Positions 1-6,429 of a DNA stretch of 7,789 nt are shown one piece after another. Within the stretch, counting starts at the first letter, position 1, and the number at the start of each line of letters is the position of its first letter. This DNA is from Planctomycetota bacterium (GTDB lineage Bacteria; Planctomycetota; SBBH01; JACQRN01). Both the position numbers and the translations under genes were made by a program. The notes beneath the pieces were generated by a model. It saw only the letters and a list, made by a program, of their open reading frames with translations. It ran no database searches and was not told the DNA's origin. The DNA lies in assembly GCA_016206515.1 (NCBI GenBank), contig JACQRN010000074.1, positions 1 through 7,789 on the forward strand, written 5' to 3'.

Positions 1-1
1 G

Positions 2-2494
2 AACGTCGCCTGCGCGGTCCACCCCGACCTCGAGTACGCGAGGGTCGAGCAGAAGGGGTGCACGCTGATCCTGGCGAAGGACCGGCTGGCGGTCCTCCAG
101 GAGCTCGGTCCGCACAAGGTTCTCGCGACCTTCCCCGGTCGCGACCTGGTCGGGCGCGCCTACGCCGGGGCGTTCGACGACTGGGCGACACCGCGAGAGG
201 CCCGCCACGCGCACCGCGTGATCCCCTGGAAGGAGGTGCTCGCGACCGAGGGGACCGGGATCGTCCACATCGCCCCCGGGTGCGGAAAGGAGGACTTCGA
301 TCTCGGCAGGGAGAACGCCCTGCCGGTCCTCGCCCCGATCGACGAGGCGGGACTCTACGTCGCCGGGTACGGTCCCCTGACGGGGAAGCTCGCCTCCGGC
401 GTCGCGGAGGAGGTGCTCTCCCACCTGCGCGAGCGGGGCCACTACTACAAAAAGGAGCGGTACAGCCATGACTACCCGCACTGCTGGCGGTGCGGGACGA
501 ATCTCCTCTTCCGCACGGTCGACGAATGGTTCATCTCGATGTCCTGGCGCGACGAGATCGCCGCCGTCGCCCGCCAGATCCGCTGGATCCCGGGGCACGG
601 CCTCGACCAGGAGCTCGACTGGCTGTCGAACATGGGGGACTGGATGATCAGCAAGAAGCGCTACTGGGGGCTGGCGCTTCCGATCTGGACCTGCACGGAG
701 GGGCACTTCGACGTGATCGGCTCGGGCGAGGAGCTCCGCGCGCGCGCCACCGCCGGCTGGGACGCCTTCGAGGGGCACTCCCCCCACCGGCCGTGGGTGG
801 ACGCAGTGAGAATCGCCTGCTCGACGTGCGGGAAGGACGCCTCGCGGATCCCGGACGTGGGGAACCCCTGGCTCGACGCGGGGATCGTTCCGTACTCGAC
901 GGTCCGGTACGAAACCGACCGCGAGTACTGGAAGCGGTGGATCCCCGCCGACGCGGTGGTCGAGTGCTTCCCCGGGCAGTTCCGCAACTGGTTCTACGCG
1001 CTCTTGGCGATGAGCACGATGATGGAGAACCTCCCCCCGTTCCGGACGCTCCTGGGGCACGCGCTGGTGCGCGACGAAAAGGGGGCGGAGATGCACAAGT
1101 CGACCGGCAACGCGATCGGTTTCGACGAGGCGGCCGAGAAGGCGGGCGTCGACACCCTCCGCTGGATCTACTGCCGGCAGAACCCCGTCACGAACCTGAA
1201 CTTCGGGTACGGGGTCGCCGACGCGGTGAAGCGGCGGTTCTTCAACACCTGGTGGAACGTCTACGCCTTCTTCGCCAACTACGCCCGCAGCGACCGGTTC
1301 GACCCGCGGCAGCCGGCCGTCCCGGTCGCCGAGCGCCAGGATATCGACCGGTGGATCCTCTCGCGCCTGCACGGGGTGGCGCGGCTCGCCCGCGAGCGCC
1401 TGGGCGATTTCGACACGCCGCTTCTCGCGCGCGCGGCGGAGGAGTTCGTCGATGCGCTGTCGACCTGGTACGTGCGGCGGTGCCGGCGGAGGTTCTGGCG
1501 GGCGCGCTCCGAGAGCGACCGCGACAAGCTCGCCGCGTACCAGACGCTCCACGAGGTGCTCGTGACGCTCGCCAAGCTCCTCGCGCCGCTGGTCCCGTTC
1601 ACCGCCGAGGCGATGTACCAGAACCTCGTGCGCTCCTGGGACGCGGACGCCCCCGCCAGCGTGCACCACTGCGCCTACCCCGAGCCGGACGCGGCGGGGA
1701 GCGACAAGGCGCTCGCGCGAGAGATGGACGCGGCACTGCGCCTCGTCTCCGCCACGCTCTCCCTGCGCGAGTCGCTCTCCCTGCGCGTCCGCCAGCCCCT
1801 GCGCGAGCTGACGATCGCCACAACGGACCCGGTGCTACAACAGGCGGCGCGGCGCTTCGAGCCGCACCTCCTCGACGAGCTGAACCTCAAGTCCCTGCGC
1901 GTCCAGGCCCAGACGGGCCGGGAGGTGCGCTGCGACGTGAAGCCGAACTTCAAGACGCTCGGGGAACGGTACGGGAAGGACCGGGGCCTCTACATCCAGG
2001 CCCTGAAGGGCGCCCTGGCGGCCGACCCCGACCGCGTGTCCGGAGAGATCGAGCGGGGCGTCGCCCGGATCCCCCTCCTCGACGGGACTCCCTGGCACGT
2101 CCAGCGCGACGAGGTCCTCCTGCAGAAGGGGGCCGCGCCGGGGATGGAGAACCTGGCGATGGCCGAGCATCCCGGCTTCACGCTCCTGCTCGATACGACC
2201 GTGACCCCCGAGATGGCTCGGGAGGGGGTCGCGCGGGACCTCGTCCGGCATATCCAACAGGCACGAGGTGACCTCGACCTGGAGTTCACGTCGAGGATCC
2301 GCGTCACGATCGAGTCGGACGCCGCGCCCCTGGCGCAGGCGATCGCCGCGCACCGCCCCTTCATCCTCGAGGAGACCTTCGCCGACGAGCTCCGGGAAGA
2401 ACCCACGCCGGACGGCAGGGAGATCGACCTCGGCGGGATGAACATCCGGCTGAAGGTGGAGCCGATCGGAGCCCCCCCGTCGATCTCGAGGTGA
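2..2494 (+). CDS. ileS: Isoleucyl-tRNA synthetase, type 2 (eukaryote-like), 5' end missing
   Basis: Cytoplasmic class Ia enzyme that charges tRNA-Ile with isoleucine using ATP and edits mischarged valine. The frame is open from base 2, so 830 C-terminal residues are present; roughly the first 220, with the HIGH motif, lie outside. Visible in order (residues of the partial protein): the CP1 editing domain, with GTGIVHIAP followed by GCGKEDFD near 82-97; a CWRC pair (C161, C164); WFISM; the core motif SKKRYWG; a second CxxC pair (C273, C276) that may bind zinc; DVGNPWLDAG; ECFPGQFRNWFY; and the ATP loop as MHKSTGN from residue 364 in place of KMSKS. An anticodon-binding helical domain (WNVYAFF, then DRWILSRL) and a long C-terminal domain (MAREGVARDLVRHIQ) follow, as in type 2 IleRS. 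There is no bacterial type 1 C-terminal zinc finger. The variant loop and the editing-motif wording fit an IleRS subfamily I recall from environmental bacteria. Identity as IleRS rather than ValRS or LeuRS is well supported. Confidence 0.95.
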   Translation, partial: NVACAVHPDLEYARVEQKGCTLILAKDRLAVLQELGPHKVLATFPGRDLVGRAYAGAFDDWATPREARHAHRVIPWKEVLATEGTGIVHIAPGCGKEDFDLGRENALPVLAPIDEAGLYVAGYGPLTGKLASGVAEEVLSHLRERGHYYKKERYSHDYPHCWRCGTNLLFRTVDEWFISMSWRDEIAAVARQIRWIPGHGLDQELDWLSNMGDWMISKKRYWGLALPIWTCTEGHFDVIGSGEELRARATAGWDAFEGHSPHRPWVDAVRIACSTCGKDASRIPDVGNPWLDAGIVPYSTVRYETDREYWKRWIPADAVVECFPGQFRNWFYALLAMSTMMENLPPFRTLLGHALVRDEKGAEMHKSTGNAIGFDEAAEKAGVDTLRWIYCRQNPVTNLNFGYGVADAVKRRFFNTWWNVYAFFANYARSDRFDPRQPAVPVAERQDIDRWILSRLHGVARLARERLGDFDTPLLARAAEEFVDALSTWYVRRCRRRFWRARSESDRDKLAAYQTLHEVLVTLAKLLAPLVPFTAEAMYQNLVRSWDADAPASVHHCAYPEPDAAGSDKALAREMDAALRLVSATLSLRESLSLRVRQPLRELTIATTDPVLQQAARRFEPHLLDELNLKSLRVQAQTGREVRCDVKPNFKTLGERYGKDRGLYIQALKGALAADPDRVSGEIERGVARIPLLDGTPWHVQRDEVLLQKGAAPGMENLAMAEHPGFTLLLDTTVTPEMAREGVARDLVRHIQQARGDLDLEFTSRIRVTIESDAAPLAQAIAAHRPFILEETFADELREEPTPDGREIDLGGMNIRLKVEPIGAPPSISR

Positions 2495-2567
2495 ACAGGC
2501 ACAGGAGAAAAAGTGGGAAGGCGGTGGAAACACGGAGGAAAGCGAACGTCGGGGACCTGGCAAACGT

Positions 2568-2573
2568 TACAAT
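2568..2573 (+). promoter_or_regulatory. Weak -10 promoter candidate before the 95-residue gene
   Basis: TACAAT matches five of six bases of the sigma70 -10 consensus and lies in the 94-base gap after ileS. Transcription would start near 2580, only about nine bases before the ATG at 2589. No good -35 hexamer is seen 16-18 bases upstream and there is no extended -10 TG. The rest of the gap is purine-rich and shows no terminator after ileS, so read-through from ileS is equally possible. Confidence 0.2.
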
Positions 2574-2588
2574 GGCGACCGCCACGCC

Positions 2589-2876
2589 ATGTCAACTCAG
2601 GAAGCCCCAAACGGACCCGGGAGTCTCTCCGAGGAGGCGCACCAGAGGTATGTCTCCTCGTTGAGCCCAGAGGAAATCCTTCTGCTCACCCTGCGGGACG
2701 AACTGTACGATGGGTCGTGGGAGCGGATGCATAATGACCTCCGGGACCGCTTGCACGGGAAGCCGTACGTCTTCAAGCTCGTCCACCGGATCGAGGAGGA
2801 CATCCTCCGGATCGACCGTCTGCGCGCCTACGAAGGCGAGCATGGCGTCAATCTGGCCCGGTACGTCCGGGTCTAG
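2589..2876 (+). CDS. Small soluble helical protein of unknown function (95 aa)
   Basis: I do not recognise a named family. The protein is charged and mostly helical by inspection, with no signal peptide, membrane segment or cysteine, so it is probably cytoplasmic. The most distinctive part is residues 28-75: SPEEILLLTLRDELYDGSW, then a DLRDRLHGKPY stretch (50-60) and a helix rich in E, D, I and R (RIEEDILRIDRL). The first ~25 residues are low in complexity and could be non-conserved. Coding is supported by G/C-ending codons from about 2690 on. The ATG at 2589 has no clear Shine-Dalgarno; an alternative in-frame TTG at 2661 would keep the distinctive core. The last 35 bases overlap the start of the propeller lipoprotein gene in another frame, suggesting translational coupling. 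Real gene likely; function unknown. Confidence 0.75.
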   Translation: MSTQEAPNGPGSLSEEAHQRYVSSLSPEEILLLTLRDELYDGSWERMHNDLRDRLHGKPYVFKLVHRIEEDILRIDRLRAYEGEHGVNLARYVRV

Positions 2877-4419
2877 CGCGCTCACGGCGCTCGGCGGCCT
2901 CGTCCTGCTGGCCCTCGGGTCGACCGGATGCGGCGAGCAGCGCGCACGAGCGGCGAGCGAACCCGCTCCCACGGAGCCTCGCTCCACGCGCGTGGAAGGG
3001 GGACCCCCCTTTGCGTACCCGGAGCGGCTCGCGAGGCTCGGTTTCGAGATCGATTGGGCGGTCCGGATGCCGATGGACGCGCCGCTGCGCAACGCCTACC
3101 TGACGGGAGCCGTCCTCCATCCCGGGGCGCTCCTGATCGAGACCGAGGAGAACCGCCTGATCTCCCTCGAACGCTCCTCGGGGGTCAAGAAGTGGCTCGT
3201 TCAGCTGGGGGACCCCCTCGACTTCCCTCCCGTGCAGACGCACCGGAGGCTGTTCTGCGTCGGGAACGACACGCTCTACGCGATCGACACCCGGCACTTC
3301 CGATCGACGATCGCCCGGGACCTCGAACTGCGGCCCGAGGGGCGCGAGCTGGGCGTCCTCCGCTGGAAGGTCCCGCTTCCGTTCTGCCCCTGCGCCACCC
3401 CCGCCTCCAACGACGAGTACATCGCCATCCCGGCGCAGGAACACGGATCGGTCTTCTCGATCCGACTGACGGATCTCGACCAGGCGTTCGCCGAGATCGC
3501 CGCGGGGCGCCACGGATCGCTCGAATCGACGCAGGTCACCCACGCATGGCAGCACTCGACCCGCCACGACGTCTCCGTGCCGGTCCTGGTCCCGGACGCC
3601 ACCAGCAGCGAGCAGGCCTCCATCCAGGACCTGGTCGTCTACGCAACGGGCGAGGGGCGGGTCTACGGCCGCTCCCTGAAGTACTACGAGAACCCGATCC
3701 GCTCGACCGCCTGGACGTTCCCGCAGGAGGGGCACGCGCCGCCGCCGGCCGCCGACCGGAACCCCCGAATCCCGCTCCAAGGCTCCGGCCGAAGCAACCG
3801 CATCGGCCCCGTGACCGCCCCGATGGTCGCCCACCAGGGGTTCATCTACATCCCGTCCGAGGACCACACGCTCTACATCCTGCGCCAGGAAAGTGGCTAC
3901 CTGCAGGGGAAGCACACCTTCAACGGCCCCTTGAGCGCTCCGCCGGCGGTGATCGGGTCGAGCGCGGGGGATCAGCAGATCTACGTGCACGCCGAGGGGG
4001 ACGGGTTCTACTGCATCGGGGTCGACACCTCCGACTGGGTCCGGCGGGACCGCACCTACTTCCACCGATACGATGACCCCGAGACGGGGCAGGAGAGAAT
4101 CCAGCCGATCGTCACGCACAAGCCCCGCTGGCTGTTGAGCGAGCGGTGGCGCATCGAGGGGCCCGACCGCTTCCTCATGGAGGGGGTCGAGCGTGCCTAC
4201 CTCTACGAGACGGCGGAGCGCACGATCTGGGCCGTCGACAAGGCGACGGGGGAGGTCGCCTGGCGCGAGCGCGCGACCGGCCTCGACTTCGTGCTGACCG
4301 ACACGACCGACCCGGAGGGGTACGGCGCCGCGCAGACCGAAGGGCACGTCCCTCCGTTCAGCAACCGGCTGATCGTCGTCTCGCGGGAAGGGTACGTCCT
4401 CGCCCTGAAGGAGAAGTAG
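2842..4419 (+). CDS. PQQ/BamB-like beta-propeller lipoprotein
   Basis: Predicted 525-residue envelope lipoprotein. The ATG at 2842 was chosen over the upstream in-frame ATGs at 2710 and 2734 because it begins directly before a signal peptide: a hydrophobic core at residues 13-26 (ALTALGGLVLLALG) and a lipobox-like STGC with acylated Cys30. A partial Shine-Dalgarno (GAAGG, 2832-2836) sits five bases upstream. The region before ~2840 is a shadow of the 95-residue gene. The mature protein shows repeated propeller-blade strands typical of PQQ-like repeats, for example LLIETEENRLISLERSSG and LFCVGNDTLYAIDTR (about 90-155), GFIYIPSEDHTLYILRQESG (~330), QQIYVHAEGDGFYCIG (~375), TIWAVDKATGEVAWRER (~455) and NRLIVVSREGYVLALKEK at the end. 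There is an unusual CPC motif (C182, C184). No enzymatic dehydrogenase signature is seen, so a scaffold or assembly role like BamB is more likely than PQQ catalysis. Specific partner unknown. Confidence 0.85.
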   Translation: MASIWPGTSGSSALTALGGLVLLALGSTGCGEQRARAASEPAPTEPRSTRVEGGPPFAYPERLARLGFEIDWAVRMPMDAPLRNAYLTGAVLHPGALLIETEENRLISLERSSGVKKWLVQLGDPLDFPPVQTHRRLFCVGNDTLYAIDTRHFRSTIARDLELRPEGRELGVLRWKVPLPFCPCATPASNDEYIAIPAQEHGSVFSIRLTDLDQAFAEIAAGRHGSLESTQVTHAWQHSTRHDVSVPVLVPDATSSEQASIQDLVVYATGEGRVYGRSLKYYENPIRSTAWTFPQEGHAPPPAADRNPRIPLQGSGRSNRIGPVTAPMVAHQGFIYIPSEDHTLYILRQESGYLQGKHTFNGPLSAPPAVIGSSAGDQQIYVHAEGDGFYCIGVDTSDWVRRDRTYFHRYDDPETGQERIQPIVTHKPRWLLSERWRIEGPDRFLMEGVERAYLYETAERTIWAVDKATGEVAWRERATGLDFVLTDTTDPEGYGAAQTEGHVPPFSNRLIVVSREGYVLALKEK

Positions 4420-4426
4420 CGCCCGC

Positions 4427-6298
4427 ATGCTGCGCTTCTTCCGCAAGCACCAGCGATTGTCCTTCGCAATCCTCCTGCTGTTCTGCGGCATCCCGATGCT
4501 GTTCATGGGGAGCGGCCTGGGGCCCGACGGCCCCGCCCCGTCGATGCGGGCGGCGCGCGTCCTGGACCGGGACGTGACGCTCGGTCAGATCGCCGCGCTC
4601 CTGCCGGACGCGCCCGGAGATCTCGGACACCTCCTGACGCTCCTGGAGGCGCACGAGCTCCTCGATGAGGCGATCGGGGCCGGGGTCGGACGCTCGGAGG
4701 ATCCCCTCGAAGACCAGGTCGGCCCGGCGGGGGCGGAAGGGCTCCTGCACAAGGCGCGCGAGATCCAATGGGACGGGCGGCAGCTGGTGCGTGCCGCGCG
4801 AACCTGGTGGCAGGTGCGCGCGCACCTCGAGCAGATCGGCTTGCGGGAGATGTCCAGGCCCCTGGGGATCGATGCGGACGCCGCGAGCGGCCTCGTCCGG
4901 GTCGACCCCCTGGAGGTGCAGCAGCTGGTCCAGTGGGGCCGGGGACAGGTCCCGGAGGATCGCGCCCAGCGAGAGATCGCCAAGCGGCAGGTCACCATGC
5001 TCTCGCTGCACCTTTTGTCCCAGGCCGCCCAGCCGAGCCGCGCGTCCGCCTACCCCTCCTACCGCCGGGACCGGCAGGACCGCCGCGCGCGGACCGTCTC
5101 CTTCGAGGCAACCGCTTTCTCCCCGGTCGAGGCGGACCTCTCCGAGGAGGATCTCCGCGCCCACCACGAGGAGCACAAGGATCTCCCCCCCGCCCCGGGA
5201 CGCTCCGGGTACCGCGCCGGGGAGCGCGTCACTCTGTTCTACCTCCTGGCCGACCGCGCGCAGCTCGAGCTGGAGGTGGCGGTGACCGGGGAGGAGATCG
5301 CCGCGTTCTACGCCGAACACCCCGACCGCTGGAAGCGCGTCGACGAGACCGCCCGCACACCGGAGGAGGGAACGCAGGAGGGCGCTCCGCCGCCCGACGG
5401 GGAGACGCCGGAGCCGGAGGTGCCTGTCCGCACGCTGGAGGAGGTGCGTGAGGAGATCCGTGCCGAGCTCGTCCGGGAGCGGCTCGACAACCTCGTCCGC
5501 CGCCGCGCGGACGCCGCCTACGACGCCATGGTCAACCGCCGCCCCCCGGAGGACCCCGCGCGGGTCGCCGAGGAGTTGGGACTCCAGAGCGGCCTCGTGG
5601 GCCCCGTCGAGAGGGAGGAACTCGCCGAGGCGGTCGCCTTCGGGACCCTTCCCTCCGAGGCGATCCACAAGATCTTCGAAGGGCGCAGCGGCCGGTGGAG
5701 CACCCAGACCACCTGCCCGCGGGGGGTGTTCCTGTTCCAGGTGCGCGACCGTCTGCCGCCGGGCCCCGTCCCGTTCGAGGAGGCGCGCGCCCAGGTGGTT
5801 CGCGACCTTTCCCGCGAGCGGGGGTTCGCCAAGGCGCGCCAGACCGCCGAGGCATGCCTGGAGCGCGTCCGCGCGCACGGATGGCCCGACGGGATCGCCC
5901 GGCAGAACCGCATCCTCGCGGGGCTCGCGGAAGACGCCCGCGGGACTCCCGAGGGTCCCCTGCGGATCGTCGAGACCGGATGGTTCCGCCAGGCCGACCC
6001 CGCCGTCGACGGGGTCGGCGGCTCGACGGTCTTCCGCCGCGAGGTGTTCGCGCTGGCCCCTCCCGAGCCGGCCGCCGAGGGGACGCAAGCGGCCCCGGGC
6101 GCCCTCAGCGGCGTCCTGTCCGACCCGCGCGAGGCGCGCGCCTGGATCGCCGCGGTGACGGAGACGCGCGACCCGGACCCGCGGGGGTTCGTCGAGTACT
6201 ACGACCAGGCGCGCACGAGACACGATCAGGAAGCGCAACAGGCGCTTTTGGGCGCATGGCGGGAGTATTTGAAGGAACACACGGTAATACTCCCGTGA
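4427..6298 (+). CDS. PpiD/SurA-like membrane-anchored periplasmic chaperone-like protein
   Basis: A 623-residue protein starting seven bases after the lipoprotein stop; AAGGAG at 4408-4413, inside the previous gene's end, is a possible but rather distant ribosome site (13-base spacing). The N-terminus is basic (MLRFFRKHQR) followed by a single membrane anchor at about 12-30, the layout of PpiD: inner-membrane anchor with a large periplasmic part. A helical SurA_N-like region follows. Around 220-300 are two PpiD/SurA-style segments (DLSEEDLRAHHEEH, and VAVTGEEIAAFYAEHPDRW), where a parvulin domain would normally follow. Instead there is an acidic proline-rich linker (306 to ~335), a long helix (EEVREEIRAELVRERLDNLVRRRAD) and a C-terminal region ending WREYLKEHTVILP. 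I cannot find the parvulin active-site pattern, so it is probably a chaperone-like rather than an isomerase protein. Assignment rests on architecture, not a strong diagnostic motif. Confidence 0.7.
   Translation: MLRFFRKHQRLSFAILLLFCGIPMLFMGSGLGPDGPAPSMRAARVLDRDVTLGQIAALLPDAPGDLGHLLTLLEAHELLDEAIGAGVGRSEDPLEDQVGPAGAEGLLHKAREIQWDGRQLVRAARTWWQVRAHLEQIGLREMSRPLGIDADAASGLVRVDPLEVQQLVQWGRGQVPEDRAQREIAKRQVTMLSLHLLSQAAQPSRASAYPSYRRDRQDRRARTVSFEATAFSPVEADLSEEDLRAHHEEHKDLPPAPGRSGYRAGERVTLFYLLADRAQLELEVAVTGEEIAAFYAEHPDRWKRVDETARTPEEGTQEGAPPPDGETPEPEVPVRTLEEVREEIRAELVRERLDNLVRRRADAAYDAMVNRRPPEDPARVAEELGLQSGLVGPVEREELAEAVAFGTLPSEAIHKIFEGRSGRWSTQTTCPRGVFLFQVRDRLPPGPVPFEEARAQVVRDLSRERGFAKARQTAEACLERVRAHGWPDGIARQNRILAGLAEDARGTPEGPLRIVETGWFRQADPAVDGVGGSTVFRREVFALAPPEPAAEGTQAAPGALSGVLSDPREARAWIAAVTETRDPDPRGFVEYYDQARTRHDQEAQQALLGAWREYLKEHTVILP
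6261..6294 (+). terminator. Perfect 9-bp hairpin at the end of the PpiD-like gene
   Basis: GGGAGTATT (6261-6269) and AATACTCCC (6286-6294) are exact reverse complements, separated by a 16-base loop. The right arm ends two bases before the TGA stop (6296-6298), so the structure is inside the coding sequence. No T-run follows, so it is not a classic intrinsic terminator. It could slow ribosomes, protect the 3' end of the mRNA, or act in termination together with the larger palindrome just downstream. The arms are clear; the function is a guess. Confidence 0.35.
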
Positions 6299-6307
6299 CA
6301 ACCGCGC

Positions 6308-6412
6308 GCGAAGCGCGAAGCGTACAGCGAGAAGCGGTCCCGGAGACTCCAGCCGTTGGACAGGGCGTTGTCTCCTTCCTCCCCGCTTCGCGCTTCGCAC
6401 TTCGCGCTTCGC
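6308..6412. repeat. Long imperfect palindrome made of GCGAAGC heptamers
   Basis: The left arm (6308-6335) reads as four heptamers: GCGAAGC, GCGAAGC, GTACAGC, GAGAAGC. The right arm (6385-6412) is four heptamers GCTTCGC, GCTTCGC, ACTTCGC, GCTTCGC, i.e. GCGAAGC on the other strand. Aligned as an inverted repeat, 23 of 28 positions pair, and two further GC pairs extend it (6336-6337 with 6383-6384). The spacer is about 45 bases. This fills most of the 131-base gap between the PpiD-like gene and the antiporter. It may be a dispersed REP-like element, a transcription terminator or a protein-binding site. Confidence 0.8.
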
Positions 6413-6423
6413 TCCCCTAGAAT
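6394..6423 (+). promoter_or_regulatory. Candidate leaderless promoter of the antiporter gene
   Basis: TAGAAT at 6418-6423 fits a -10 box (five of six consensus bases). TTCGCA at 6394-6399 matches four of six -35 bases, with an 18-base spacer. Transcription would begin about seven bases after the -10 box, at or next to the GTG start at 6430, giving an mRNA with no 5' leader. This agrees with the absence of any Shine-Dalgarno before that GTG. The -35 hexamer lies inside the heptamer repeat, which could have produced it by chance. Confidence 0.3.
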
Positions 6424-6429
6424 CTCCCC

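Noticed and set aside
490..2271. 593-codon open frame on the plus strand overlapping ileS
   Set aside because: Arg/Pro/Gly/Ala-rich shadow in another frame of a gene with unmistakable IleRS motifs.
2495..2588. Terminator after ileS
   Set aside because: No inverted repeat with a T-run is visible; the gap is purine-rich and unstructured by eye.
2513..2734. 73-codon GTG open frame with a good Shine-Dalgarno (AGGAG at 2503-2507)
   Set aside because: The ribosome site and spacing are good, but the product is Arg/Gly/Pro-rich with no bias typical of the genome, and most of it overlaps the better-supported 95-residue gene. A leader peptide cannot be excluded.
2710..2841. N-terminal extension of the propeller lipoprotein to the ATG at 2710
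   Set aside because: The extension is a Ser/Thr-rich shadow of the 95-residue gene and would bury the signal peptide.
2848..4506. 552-codon open frame on the minus strand
   Set aside because: It is antisense to the propeller lipoprotein, low in complexity, with no domain.
4358..6400. 680-codon open frame on the minus strand
   Set aside because: It lies antisense to the PpiD-like gene. Long antisense frames are expected in high-GC sequence with strong third-position bias; the product is Arg/Gly/Leu-rich with no recognisable domain.
6385..6412. CRISPR-like array
   Set aside because: The units are contiguous 7-mers with no spacers, so this is a tandem heptamer repeat and not a CRISPR array.
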